Counted from the stretch's first letter, positions 1-6,431 are shown. The stretch is 13,383 nt of DNA from an uncultured Sutterellaceae bacterium (GCA_947253615.1 CAMYAA010000005.1:1-13383); one strand, 5' to 3'. Notes: generated by a model from the sequence alone, not told the origin. Translations and numbers: made by a program.

Positions 1-13
1 GTATAAGAGACAG
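1..13 (+). other. Nextera transposon mosaic-end remnant (library adapter)
   Basis: The first 13 bases equal the last 13 bases of the 19-base Tn5 mosaic end used in Nextera libraries. The hemE reading frame begins immediately afterwards. This is technical sequence, not genome, and it explains why hemE has no 5' part. Confidence 0.95.
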
Positions 14-133
14 GTGGGTGCGGGTGGCCATGTGTTTAACTTGGGCCATGGTATTAACCAGTTTACCCCTGTGGAAAACGTTCAGATCTTAGTGGACGAA
101 GTTCACAACTACTCGAAGCAGTACCATCAATAA
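14..133 (+). CDS. hemE: Uroporphyrinogen decarboxylase, C-terminal 39 residues (5' partial)
   Basis: This is the tail of uroporphyrinogen III decarboxylase, the cytoplasmic enzyme that removes four acetate carboxyl groups from uroporphyrinogen III to give coproporphyrinogen III in haem synthesis. The visible frame contains [10 protein letters not shown], the family's highly conserved C-terminal signature. It continues with a normal helical tail ([16 protein letters not shown]) and a TAA stop at 131-133. The 5' part, including the N-terminal active-site residues, is missing because the insert begins inside the gene right after adapter sequence. Two intrinsic terminators follow directly, so this is the end of its transcript. 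The hemE-priA order is one I associate with betaproteobacteria. Identification rests on the signature motif only, but the motif is diagnostic. Confidence 0.93.
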   Translation: MGAGGHVFNLGHGINQFTPVENVQILVDEVHNYSKQYHQ

Positions 134-146
134 TCTGTTTCTTACG

Positions 147-178
147 AAGGCTGAGTAAAAACTCGGCCTTTATTCTTT
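147..178 (+). terminator. Intrinsic terminator of hemE (first of two)
   Basis: A 10-bp stem pairs AAGGCTGAGT (147-156) with ACTCGGCCTT (161-170), with one G-T wobble and an AAAA loop. It is followed by a T-rich tail through 178. It starts 13 bases after the hemE stop codon. Confidence 0.8.
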
Positions 179-179
179 A

Positions 180-216
180 TGGCCTTGCGCTTGAGTCGGC
201 AAGGTCATTGTTTTTT
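180..216 (+). terminator. Second tandem intrinsic terminator
   Basis: A 9-bp stem pairs TGGCCTTGC (180-188) with GCAAGGTCA (199-207), with one G-T wobble and a 10-base loop. It is followed by TTGTTTTTT (208-216). It backs up the terminator just upstream and insulates priA from hemE transcription. Confidence 0.75.
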
Positions 217-265
217 CTATGTTATTTTTTGATCGGTTTTTTTCTTGAATAAATAGCATAGAAAA
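213..265. repeat. Imperfect inverted repeat, 15-base arms
   Basis: TTTTCTATGTTATTT (213-227) is matched 14 of 15 by the reverse complement of AAATAGCATAGAAAA (251-265), with a 23-base T-rich spacer. It overlaps the tail of the second hemE terminator and lies upstream of the priA promoter. The arms are AT-rich, so chance or a simple RNA fold is possible. Function is unknown. Confidence 0.5.
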
Positions 266-328
266 CACTCAAAAAATCAGCTTTTTGTTTTTCTCGGTTT
301 TTCTGCAGCTTAGCGATAAACAGGTTCC

Positions 329-343
329 CTCTTATAATAAGAG
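329..343 (+). promoter_or_regulatory. priA promoter -10 box inside a perfect palindrome
   Basis: A consensus TATAAT lies at 333-338. It sits inside the perfect palindrome CTCTTAT-A-ATAAGAG (329-343). Transcription would start near 345, leaving about 30 bases before the GTG start of priA. The -35 position 17 bases upstream (310-315, TTAGCG) is poor, which suggests a weak or activated promoter. The palindrome could be an operator or a by-product of the AT-rich -10 sequence. Confidence 0.55.
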
Positions 344-375
344 AACGACAGTTGTTATTCATTGAGGAGAGAGGC

Positions 376-2418
376 GTGCCAAAGCTTCCAGTTCAGATTG
401 CTAAAGTTATTGTGGATGTTCCCACGTTGCCGCCTCTTGATTACGCCATCCCTGAGACCATGCTCGTAGCCCCGGGGGACCGAGTGATGGTGAATCTAAG
501 AAGTCGAGTTTTGCCAGGGATTGTGGCGACCGTGGGTGACAATTCTGAGGTGGAATTCTCCCGTTTACGTGCTATCCGAGAAGTCTTTAAAGATACGGCT
601 CCGTTAAGTAAAGAGTGGATGGCGTTAACTAGATTCGCAAGTCAATACTATGTGAGAGGCTGGGGAGAAGTCGCGCTAGCGGCCTTGCCTAGTTGGCTTA
701 AACAAGCCCCTACACCACGTCGTGAAGGACGCTTGGAAAACCTGCGCCACGAACTCCAAGAAGCCTTTCAAGCGTTAAAAAATGATCGATCGAACAAACC
801 CGAAGTTCATAAACCGACCTTGAATCCGGATCAACGTGCCGCTTACGAGGCCATTGTTTCAAAGACGGGCTTTCAAACATTCATGCTCTATGGGGTAACG
901 GGCTCAGGCAAGACTGAGGTCTATCTTCACGTGATTGAGCAAACGCTTGCTCGTGATCCTGACGCTCAGGTTTTATTGTTGGTCCCCGAAATTAACCTCA
1001 CTCCTCAGTTGGAATCGCGCGTTCGTGATCGTTTCCCTGATCAACTGGTTGTCTCGATGCACTCTTCTTTGTCGGAAGGGGAACGAGCAAAAGCGTGGCT
1101 GGCAACGCACGAAGGGTATGCGCGCGTGGTTATTGGGACTCGACTGTCTATTTTTTCCTCGTTTAAAAAACTCGGTTTAGTCATTGTGGACGAAGAGCAT
1201 GATCCGAGTTTTAAAGCGGGGGATGGTTCCCGTTTTTCCGCCAGAGACCTAGCGATTTGGCGTGGCATGAAGAATCAATGCGCGGTGATCTTAGGCTCGG
1301 CAACGCCGAGCTCTGAGACGTGGGCTAAAACGATGGAGGGTAAGTATCAACTCCTCGAATTACCAGGTCGCGCGGCGACGGGGTCTGACTTGCCGACGTT
1401 GATCTTCAATCCGAATCCATCCCGCGATTTTGAGAGTGCATTTCATGCATTGACGCTTGAGAAGATGAAGGAGACTTTAGAGAAAGGTCGTCAGGTATTG
1501 GTCTTTCTGAATCGTCGAGGTTATGCCTCGTCGGTCTCTTGCCCAGCCTGTAATTGGGTGAGTACGTGTGATCATTGTTCAACGTTCACCGTCTTTCATA
1601 AACACCTCTATCAGTTGATTTGTCACCATTGTGGTGCGAGTAAGCCCGTACCTAAGAAGTGCCCAAATTGTGGGAATGTGGATATTCTGCCCCAAGGGTA
1701 TGGGACCGAAAAAGTTCAAGAAGAATTAACTACGCTGTTCCCAGATCACCCTAACCTTCGCATCGATCGAGATACGACGACAAGTCGTGCGCAAGCGGAG
1801 CAAGCCTTTAAGAAGGTGCACCAAGGTAAAGTGGATATTCTTGTGGGCACACAAATGATTGCCAAAGGTCACGACTTCCAAAATGTTGGTCTGGTCGTGG
1901 TTTTAAATACCGATGGTCAATTGTTGAGCCCGGACATGCGTGCTCGTGAATTACTGTTTTCCACGTTAATGCAAGTGGCGGGTCGGGCTGGTCGTTCGGG
2001 GGAACGCGGTGAAGTGATTATTCAAACCCAAATGCCTCACGATGCGTTATTTGGTGCCCTGGCGAATCAAAACTATCGTGAGTTTGCAGATCCTTTGCTC
2101 GAAGAACGTAAGGCCAATACCTCGGTTCCTTATGTGTATCAGGCATTACTCACGGTTCGAGCAACGAATCTTCAGGATTGTTTGTTCTTTTTAGAGCGAG
2201 CGCGTGATAAAGCTTTAGCCTTGAATGTGCCCGATATCCTTGTGTATTCGCCAGTGCCCATGAGTATATTGAAATTAATGGATGAGGAGCGCGCTCAATT
2301 ATTGATAGAAAGCGAAAATCGCATTGCCTTGAATCGCTTTTTGTGGGACTGGGTACCGGAGTTACATGAGTGTGGGGATCAAAACTGGACAATTGAAGTC
2401 GATCCCGTCAGCATATGA
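376..2418 (+). CDS. priA: Primosomal protein N' (PriA), replication-restart DNA helicase
   Basis: PriA is a superfamily 2, 3'-to-5' DNA helicase that recognises stalled or repaired forks and reloads the replicative helicase through the primosome. I chose GTG at 376 because GAGGAGA (364-370) gives a well-spaced ribosome site and PKLPVQIAKV is a usual PriA beginning; an in-frame TTG at 352 lacks such a site. The product is 680 residues. In order: the N-terminal 3'-DNA-binding domain (about 1-105), a short charged linker (111-148), Walker A GVTGSGKT (173-180), the DEEH Walker B (272-275), GSATPS, a zinc region with eight cysteines (389, 392, 398, 401, 416, 419, 429, 432), GTQMIAKGHDF, and QVAGRAGR. 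Oddity: about 50 residues are missing before Walker A relative to E. coli (K230 there, K179 here), so the winged-helix domain appears absent. It sits alone between the hemE terminators and a tRNA gene. Confidence 0.96.
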   Translation: MPKLPVQIAKVIVDVPTLPPLDYAIPETMLVAPGDRVMVNLRSRVLPGIVATVGDNSEVEFSRLRAIREVFKDTAPLSKEWMALTRFASQYYVRGWGEVALAALPSWLKQAPTPRREGRLENLRHELQEAFQALKNDRSNKPEVHKPTLNPDQRAAYEAIVSKTGFQTFMLYGVTGSGKTEVYLHVIEQTLARDPDAQVLLLVPEINLTPQLESRVRDRFPDQLVVSMHSSLSEGERAKAWLATHEGYARVVIGTRLSIFSSFKKLGLVIVDEEHDPSFKAGDGSRFSARDLAIWRGMKNQCAVILGSATPSSETWAKTMEGKYQLLELPGRAATGSDLPTLIFNPNPSRDFESAFHALTLEKMKETLEKGRQVLVFLNRRGYASSVSCPACNWVSTCDHCSTFTVFHKHLYQLICHHCGASKPVPKKCPNCGNVDILPQGYGTEKVQEELTTLFPDHPNLRIDRDTTTSRAQAEQAFKKVHQGKVDILVGTQMIAKGHDFQNVGLVVVLNTDGQLLSPDMRARELLFSTLMQVAGRAGRSGERGEVIIQTQMPHDALFGALANQNYREFADPLLEERKANTSVPYVYQALLTVRATNLQDCLFFLERARDKALALNVPDILVYSPVPMSILKLMDEERAQLLIESENRIALNRFLWDWVPELHECGDQNWTIEVDPVSI

Positions 2419-2432
2419 GTAAAGATCTCCCT

Positions 2433-2438
2433 TATAAT
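2433..2438 (+). promoter_or_regulatory. Probable -10 box of the tRNA-Arg gene
   Basis: A perfect TATAAT lies 15 bases after the priA stop codon and 8 bases before the first base of the mature tRNA. No convincing -35 hexamer is seen 16-18 bases upstream, where the sequence is still the 3' end of priA. Confidence 0.55.
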
Positions 2439-2446
2439 GACGCATT

Positions 2447-2521
2447 CTCCGTGTAGTGAAGTGGATATCACGCAGCCCTCCGAAGGCTGAATCACAGGTT
2501 CGATTCCTGTCATGGAGGCCA
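2447..2521 (+). tRNA. tRNA-Arg, anticodon CCG
   Basis: A full cloverleaf can be folded by eye. The acceptor stem pairs CTCCGTG (2447-2453) with CATGGAG (2511-2517), with one G-T wobble. The D stem pairs GTGA (2456-2459) with TCAC (2468-2471) around a loop containing GG. The anticodon stem CAGCC/GGCTG encloses CTCCGAA, giving anticodon CCG at 2480-2482. The variable loop has four bases. The T stem ACAGG/CCTGT encloses TTCGATT. The discriminator is G2518 and the CCA end is encoded (2519-2521). It decodes the arginine codon CGG, which seems uncommon in the neighbouring genes (they mostly use CGT, with CGC and CGA). The gene lies 28 bases after priA. Confidence 0.96.
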
Positions 2522-2551
2522 AGTTTAATTTACCGTGTTTTATGGATCTGG

Positions 2552-2593
2552 CGATCATTTTGATGGCTTTTTAGGCTAAAACGATCTTTTTTT
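2552..2593 (+). terminator. Possible terminator downstream of the tRNA
   Basis: An imperfect hairpin pairs GATC-A-TTTT (2553-2561) with AAAA-C-GATC (2578-2586), with one internal mismatch. It is followed at once by a run of seven T (2587-2593). The stem is AT-rich, so it is weaker than the other terminators in the window. Confidence 0.4.
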
Positions 2594-2609
2594 GGACTTT
2601 TTAGCGGAA

Positions 2610-2621
2610 AACGGATCCGTT
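2610..2621. repeat. 12-bp perfect palindrome AACGGATCCGTT
   Basis: This self-complementary 12-mer lies between the tRNA and ubiE, immediately before a separate inverted repeat. It could be a protein-binding site. No known consensus is recognised. Confidence 0.4.
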
Positions 2622-2649
2622 GATGTAGATCCCTTTTGAGATACATCAA
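2620..2649. promoter_or_regulatory. Inverted repeat TTGATGTA / TACATCAA upstream of ubiE
   Basis: Perfect 8-bp arms (2620-2627 and 2642-2649) are separated by 14 bases. They lie about 120 bases before ubiE. Either an operator or an RNA hairpin is possible. The rest of the 249-base gap (2522-2770) shows no gene and no clear promoter. Confidence 0.45.
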
Positions 2650-2770
2650 GTGCTAATGCCCTGTCGATTACGTGACTTAAGATTAAGTTATAGCATGGTT
2701 TGTTAACATCTAATTTTTAGGCACCTCAAGAAGAGTTGGAACCATTTAAATCAAATTTACGAGTTCTAAG

Positions 2771-3595
2771 ATGAAAGAGCCCCACGATCAGAATTTCTCT
2801 TCAAGTAAGACAACTGAGAGGCCTGCAGAAGTAGCTAAGAATCAATCGCCCTGTGAACATACGATTGATTTTGGTTTTTCTACAGTAGAAGAGTCCAAGA
2901 AAGCGAACCATGTTCGTGAAGTTTTTGACAGCGTTGCTTCCAAATATGATGTGTTAAATGACCTGTTGAGTTTTGGGTTACATCGTTTATGGAAACGTCA
3001 CTGTATTCGTAATACGAAACTCAAACCAGGCATGCGTGTGTTAGATATTGCGAGTGGCACGTGTGACTTAGCCATTAGCATGGCCAAGATTGTTGGTGCT
3101 GGTAATGTGGTAGCCACGGACATTAATCATGAAATGTTATCGGTAGGTGAACGTCGTCTTCAGGCTTGCGGCTTACCCTGTCCGGTGGTTGAAGCTGACG
3201 CAGAATCATTGCCCTTTCCCGATAATAGCTTTGATGTGGTGACGGTCTCCTTTGGGATTCGTAACATGACGCATAAAGATCGCGCTTTATCGGAAATGCT
3301 TCGTGTGTTGCGTCCTGATGGTCGTCTTTTGGTGCTTGAATTCTCACAATGCGATCGTTGGATGAAGCCTTTTTACGATTTTTATTCGTTTAAGTTTATG
3401 CCGTGGATGGGCGGATTGGTTGCGGGTGATGCGCCAAGCTATCGCTATCTTGCCGAATCCATTCGTATGCACCCAAACCAGAAGGCTTTTGCTCAATTAA
3501 TGACCAATGCTGGTTTTGAACAAGTTCGCTGGGATAACTTAACCGGGGGCATTTGTGCTTTACATATGGGGACAAAATCCTCAAGTAAGATCTAA
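2771..3595 (+). CDS. ubiE: Ubiquinone/menaquinone biosynthesis C-methyltransferase UbiE
   Basis: UbiE is a cytoplasmic, SAM-dependent methyltransferase that C-methylates 2-polyprenyl-6-methoxy-1,4-benzoquinol in ubiquinone synthesis, and demethylmenaquinol where menaquinone is made. The 274-residue product has the family hallmarks: FDSVASKYDVLNDLLSFGLHRLWKR (about 52-76, broken here only by normal variation), SAM motif I VLDIASGTCD (about 90-99), DINHEML, SFGIRNMTHKDRAL, GRLLVLEFS, and SYRYLAESIRMHPNQ near the C-terminus. It is about 23 residues longer than E. coli UbiE. The extra part is a hydrophilic N-terminal extension (residues 1-30) with no visible domain. The ribosome-binding site before ATG 2771 is weak, but no better in-frame start exists before the conserved DFGFSTV. 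Oddity: motif I usually reads GTGD and here reads GTCD (Cys98). The Tim44-domain gene lies downstream. Confidence 0.95.
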   Translation: MKEPHDQNFSSSKTTERPAEVAKNQSPCEHTIDFGFSTVEESKKANHVREVFDSVASKYDVLNDLLSFGLHRLWKRHCIRNTKLKPGMRVLDIASGTCDLAISMAKIVGAGNVVATDINHEMLSVGERRLQACGLPCPVVEADAESLPFPDNSFDVVTVSFGIRNMTHKDRALSEMLRVLRPDGRLLVLEFSQCDRWMKPFYDFYSFKFMPWMGGLVAGDAPSYRYLAESIRMHPNQKAFAQLMTNAGFEQVRWDNLTGGICALHMGTKSSSKI

Positions 3596-3626
3596 GTTTG
3601 GGTTAAGGCATCAATGTAATATTAAA

Positions 3627-3658
3627 GGTATACGTTTCAAATCCGTTTGAAACATACC
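3627..3658 (+). promoter_or_regulatory. Bulged RNA hairpin preceding the ubiE terminator
   Basis: GGTAT-(AC)-GTTTCAAA (3627-3641) pairs with TTTGAAAC-ATACC (3646-3658), giving 13 bp with a two-base bulge and a TCCG loop. Four bases later the intrinsic terminator begins. The TCCG loop is complementary to CGGA in the terminator loop (3671-3674), so the two hairpins could contact each other. Confidence 0.5.
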
Positions 3659-3661
3659 GCG

Positions 3662-3693
3662 AAAGGGAGACGGATCACAGTTCTCCCTTTTTT
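3662..3693 (+). terminator. Intrinsic terminator after ubiE / possible attenuator of the Tim44 gene
   Basis: A perfect 9-bp stem AAAGGGAGA (3662-3670) / TCTCCCTTT (3682-3690) has an 11-base loop and a tail of six T (3688-3693). It ends only 26 bases before the next ATG. There is no room for a promoter in between, so transcripts of the next gene must pass through it. Confidence 0.8.
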
Positions 3694-3719
3694 CTACCTT
3701 AGAGGAAGTTTTAGAAACT

Positions 3720-4679
3720 ATGAAAAAGATCTTAGCCGTTGCTTTTATTTGTTTGAGCATGGTGGCCACTTCTTTGGACGCTATGGCGGCCAAGCGCTTT
3801 GGCGGCGGCATGAGCTTTGGTCGAAGCGCTCCGGCGTTTGTGCAAAAACAACCGACTTCGTCTCCGAACTTTATGAATCGTTCGTCTACGGCGCAGCAGC
3901 AAAGTACTGCAGCTCGTACTGCGAATACCGCTAAACCTCAGAATCGCTCCATGTTGGGTGGTTTACTCGGTGGCTTAGCCGCCGGGTTAGGGATCGCTGC
4001 TTTATTGTCAATGCTCGGTATTCACTCGGGATTCTTGGCGAACATCTTAACGATGGTGTTGATTTTGGCGGTTGGTTTCTTCCTCTTGCGCTGGTGGGCT
4101 TCTCGTCAAGTTGCTCAACGTGCTGGCGCCCAAGGGGCTTATCCGCAAGAACCAGAAACCGTTCAGGAACCCGCGCCGAGCGCACAACCGACGATGCGTA
4201 CGATGCAAGAGCCAGCCGCATCGGGTGCCGCTGGTTCGGTTATGAGCGAATTCATGAAAGGGGAAAGTGCCTCGAGCGTTGAGGATTACACGCCTGATGT
4301 GACGCCTGCTGATTTCGATAAGGCTGGGTTCCTTGCCACCGCGAGTGCTAACTATAAAGTGTTGCAAGAAGCTTGGGCTTCGGGCGATATCATGCGTATT
4401 TCCGAATTCACGGGTGATGATCTCTTCGTCGAAATCACTCATCAGTTGCGTGAACGTAAGAACGTTAAGTACACGGTTGACGTTAAAACGGTGGATGCAC
4501 AATTGCGTGGTATTGCACAAACCGATGGCAAATATGTGGCTGTGGTTGAGTTCAAAGCCGATATGGTCATCGATGGCGAAAATGAATTCGCTAATGAACT
4601 TTGGATCTTAGAAAAGCCGGTCGAAGGCAACCAAGGCTGGCTGTTGACAGGGATTCATCAAGTTGAACAATCCGCTTAA
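3720..4679 (+). CDS. Tim44-like domain protein, secreted/membrane-anchored
   Basis: This is a 319-residue protein with the layout of the bacterial Tim44-domain family often found beside ubiE in Burkholderiales. Its exact function is not established. A clear signal peptide (MKKILAVAFICLSMVATSLDAMA) has a probable cleavage site at Ala23-Ala24. A Ser/Gln/Ala-rich linker with RFGGGMSFGRS follows. Then come two hydrophobic stretches, a Gly-rich one at about 78-99 and another at about 104-123, ending in RWWASR. A Pro/Glu/Gln-rich linker leads to the C-terminal Tim44-like domain (about 190-318: DFLATA-like FDKAGFLATASANYKVLQ, then SGDIMRISEF, and ending GWLLTGIHQVEQ). The ATG at 3720 has AGAGGAAG 11 bases upstream. 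The topology suggests that the C-terminal domain faces one side of the inner membrane; which side is unclear. It is preceded by an attenuator-like structure and followed by a strong terminator. Confidence 0.85.
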   Translation: MKKILAVAFICLSMVATSLDAMAAKRFGGGMSFGRSAPAFVQKQPTSSPNFMNRSSTAQQQSTAARTANTAKPQNRSMLGGLLGGLAAGLGIAALLSMLGIHSGFLANILTMVLILAVGFFLLRWWASRQVAQRAGAQGAYPQEPETVQEPAPSAQPTMRTMQEPAASGAAGSVMSEFMKGESASSVEDYTPDVTPADFDKAGFLATASANYKVLQEAWASGDIMRISEFTGDDLFVEITHQLRERKNVKYTVDVKTVDAQLRGIAQTDGKYVAVVEFKADMVIDGENEFANELWILEKPVEGNQGWLLTGIHQVEQSA

Positions 4680-4707
4680 ACGGACTGCAACAATTTGAAT
4701 AAAAAAG

Positions 4708-4741
4708 AAAGGGGGAACTTTAACGAATCCCCCTTTTTTTG
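4708..4741 (+). terminator. Intrinsic terminator of the Tim44-domain gene
   Basis: A 9-bp stem AAAGGGGGA (4708-4716) / TCCCCCTTT (4728-4736) has an 11-base loop, and the T run extends over 4734-4740. It is strong and in the right place, 28 bases after the stop codon. Confidence 0.9.
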
Positions 4742-4789
4742 ATCTAGATAAACAAAGGGCGGATTCTAGCCGCACTAAGGGAATTTTTG

Positions 4790-4814
4790 GACACTCAGGG
4801 TTACCCTCAGTGTC
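4790..4814. promoter_or_regulatory. Inverted repeat / hairpin upstream of the symporter gene
   Basis: GACACT-C-AGGG (4790-4800) pairs with CCCT-C-AGTGTC (4804-4814). This gives 10 bp with a single C-C mismatch and a three-base loop. No T run follows, so it is not a normal terminator. It lies 71 bases before the symporter start, where an operator or leader hairpin would be expected. Confidence 0.5.
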
Positions 4815-4885
4815 GATAAACCCTAAAATTCGCGACATTAATATAGCTTTTTTCCGTTCAACGTCGTTTTATAAGGAATAGTGAG

Positions 4886-6406
4886 ATGACGCTGATTGGT
4901 TTTGTTTTGCTTTATATGTTGCTGACCATTGCCATTGGTATTTTTGCAGCAACTCGAGTAAGCGATACAAAAGATTTTGCGCTTGCAGGGCGTAGCCTCC
5001 CCCTGCCTATGGTTATTACCGCCACCTTTGCAACCTGGTTCGGCTCTGAAACGATTTTAGGCTTACCTGGTCGCTTCATCGAAGGTGGGATTGCTGGTGT
5101 CATTGAAGAGCCTTTCGGATCGGGAATGGCTCTCGTTTTGGTGGGTATGTTTTTTGCCCAACGTCTCTATAAGCTCGATATTTTGACGCTTGGGGACTAC
5201 TATCGTCGACGCTACGGTTCCTTAATTGAAATCCTCTGTACTGTCTTTATTGTTTTGAGTTACCTTGGCTGGGTTGGTGCACAGGTTGCTGCGCTTGGCT
5301 TGGTGATTAACTTGATTACCGAAGGATATATTTCGGTATCGGGCGGTATGGTGATTGGTACGTTAGTCGTGCTCGCCTATACGATGTATGGCGGTATGTG
5401 GTCAGTTGCGGTCACGGACTTCGTACAGATGATCATTATTGTCGCTGGTTTGACGGGGATTTTATTTTTCGCGTCGGATTTGGCGGGCGGTTTCCACAAC
5501 ATTATTGGTTATGCACGTGAACGTCATTTGTTCCATGCTTTACCTGAGCCGACAGTCTCGGGCTGGTTGTTCTGGATTTCCGCGGCTATCACGATGATGA
5601 TTGGCTCGATCCCTCAACAGGACGTTTTCCAGCGTGTTATGTCGGCTAAGAATGTGCAGACTGCTGTGGCTGGTCCGATTATCGGCGGTTGTGTCTACAT
5701 CTTGTTTGCTTTCGTTCCGATGCTTATTGTGGTGGCTGCCATCTTGGTGATGCCTGAAGCGGCCCAAGGTATGCTCAGCACCGATCCTCAGCGCTTATTG
5801 CCCACCCTGGTGAGGGATTACATGCCGTTATGGTTACGTGTGGTTTTCTTTGGCGCGGTTTTATCGGCGGTGATGTCCACGGCCTCGGCAACGATGTTGG
5901 CCCCTTCGACCACGTTTGTGAGCAATATTTTGTCCCATATCATCAAGCTCGATGACCGTAATACCTTACGCGCCATGCGTTGGACGGTATTTGTCTTCTC
6001 CTTGATGGTGTTGAGTTACAGCCTGTACTTCGAAGGGACTGCTATTTATGACATGGTCGCCATGGCGTATCAGTTCCCGGTGATCGGCGCGTTCTGGCCG
6101 TTAGTTTGCGGTCTGTATTGGCGTCGCACGACCCGCCAAGGCGTGTACATGTCTATGATCCTCGGGGCGATTACCTGGTTGATTTTGACCTCGACGAGTC
6201 TAGGCGATGTCTTCCCGAATGTGTTGGGCGGTTTCATCATGTCTGGCATCGGGATGGTCGTGGGTTCGTTAATGCCGACCAAAGGCAATAAGGAATACTT
6301 AGCGTGGTGGAAGTCCGTGGCTAAGGATAAGATCATTGATCCCTTCCGTCCTTCCAATCCTATGCCTGCTTTACCTAATGGGCATGAAGTTTCCACGCCG
6401 GCCTAA
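4886..6406 (+). CDS. Sodium:solute symporter (SSS family), substrate unknown
   Basis: This is an inner-membrane, Na+-coupled uptake carrier of the SSS family (TC 2.A.21; relatives carry proline, pantothenate, sugars and others). The 506-residue product is hydrophobic throughout, with about 13 helices. Family features are visible: DFALAGRSLPLPMVITATFA (30-49), LTLGDYYRRRYG (100-111), GSIPQQDVFQRVMSAK (240-255), and SAVMSTASATMLAPSTTF (327-344). In the last motif, S331-T332 align with the Ser-Thr pair of the PutP sodium site. AAGGA (4873-4877) lies 8 bases before ATG 4886. The gene is monocistronic between the Tim44-gene terminator and hairpins at 6432-6503. No enzyme gene is adjacent to hint at the substrate, and I would not call it PutP or PanF from sequence alone. 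Confidence 0.9.
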   Translation: MTLIGFVLLYMLLTIAIGIFAATRVSDTKDFALAGRSLPLPMVITATFATWFGSETILGLPGRFIEGGIAGVIEEPFGSGMALVLVGMFFAQRLYKLDILTLGDYYRRRYGSLIEILCTVFIVLSYLGWVGAQVAALGLVINLITEGYISVSGGMVIGTLVVLAYTMYGGMWSVAVTDFVQMIIIVAGLTGILFFASDLAGGFHNIIGYARERHLFHALPEPTVSGWLFWISAAITMMIGSIPQQDVFQRVMSAKNVQTAVAGPIIGGCVYILFAFVPMLIVVAAILVMPEAAQGMLSTDPQRLLPTLVRDYMPLWLRVVFFGAVLSAVMSTASATMLAPSTTFVSNILSHIIKLDDRNTLRAMRWTVFVFSLMVLSYSLYFEGTAIYDMVAMAYQFPVIGAFWPLVCGLYWRRTTRQGVYMSMILGAITWLILTSTSLGDVFPNVLGGFIMSGIGMVVGSLMPTKGNKEYLAWWKSVAKDKIIDPFRPSNPMPALPNGHEVSTPA

Positions 6407-6431
6407 TCTAGAGGTCTAAGGCATCAATTCA

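Noticed and set aside
1..13. Possible transposon end or insertion sequence at the contig edges
   Set aside because: The sequence is the engineered Tn5 mosaic end of a sequencing kit and is joined to an i7 index at the other end, so it is not a natural mobile element.
352..375. TTG start adding eight residues to PriA
   Set aside because: The GTG at 376 has a well-placed GAGGAGA ribosome site and matches the usual PriA N-terminus. The TTG lies only a few bases after the predicted transcription start.
2447..2521. tRNA gene as an integration site for a genomic island
   Set aside because: No integrase, no repeat of the tRNA 3' end and no accessory genes are seen nearby. The following gene is the housekeeping gene ubiE.
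4047..4520. A 157-codon minus-strand frame inside the Tim44-domain gene
   Set aside because: It is antisense to a well-supported secreted protein, with no start signals and no recognisable domain.
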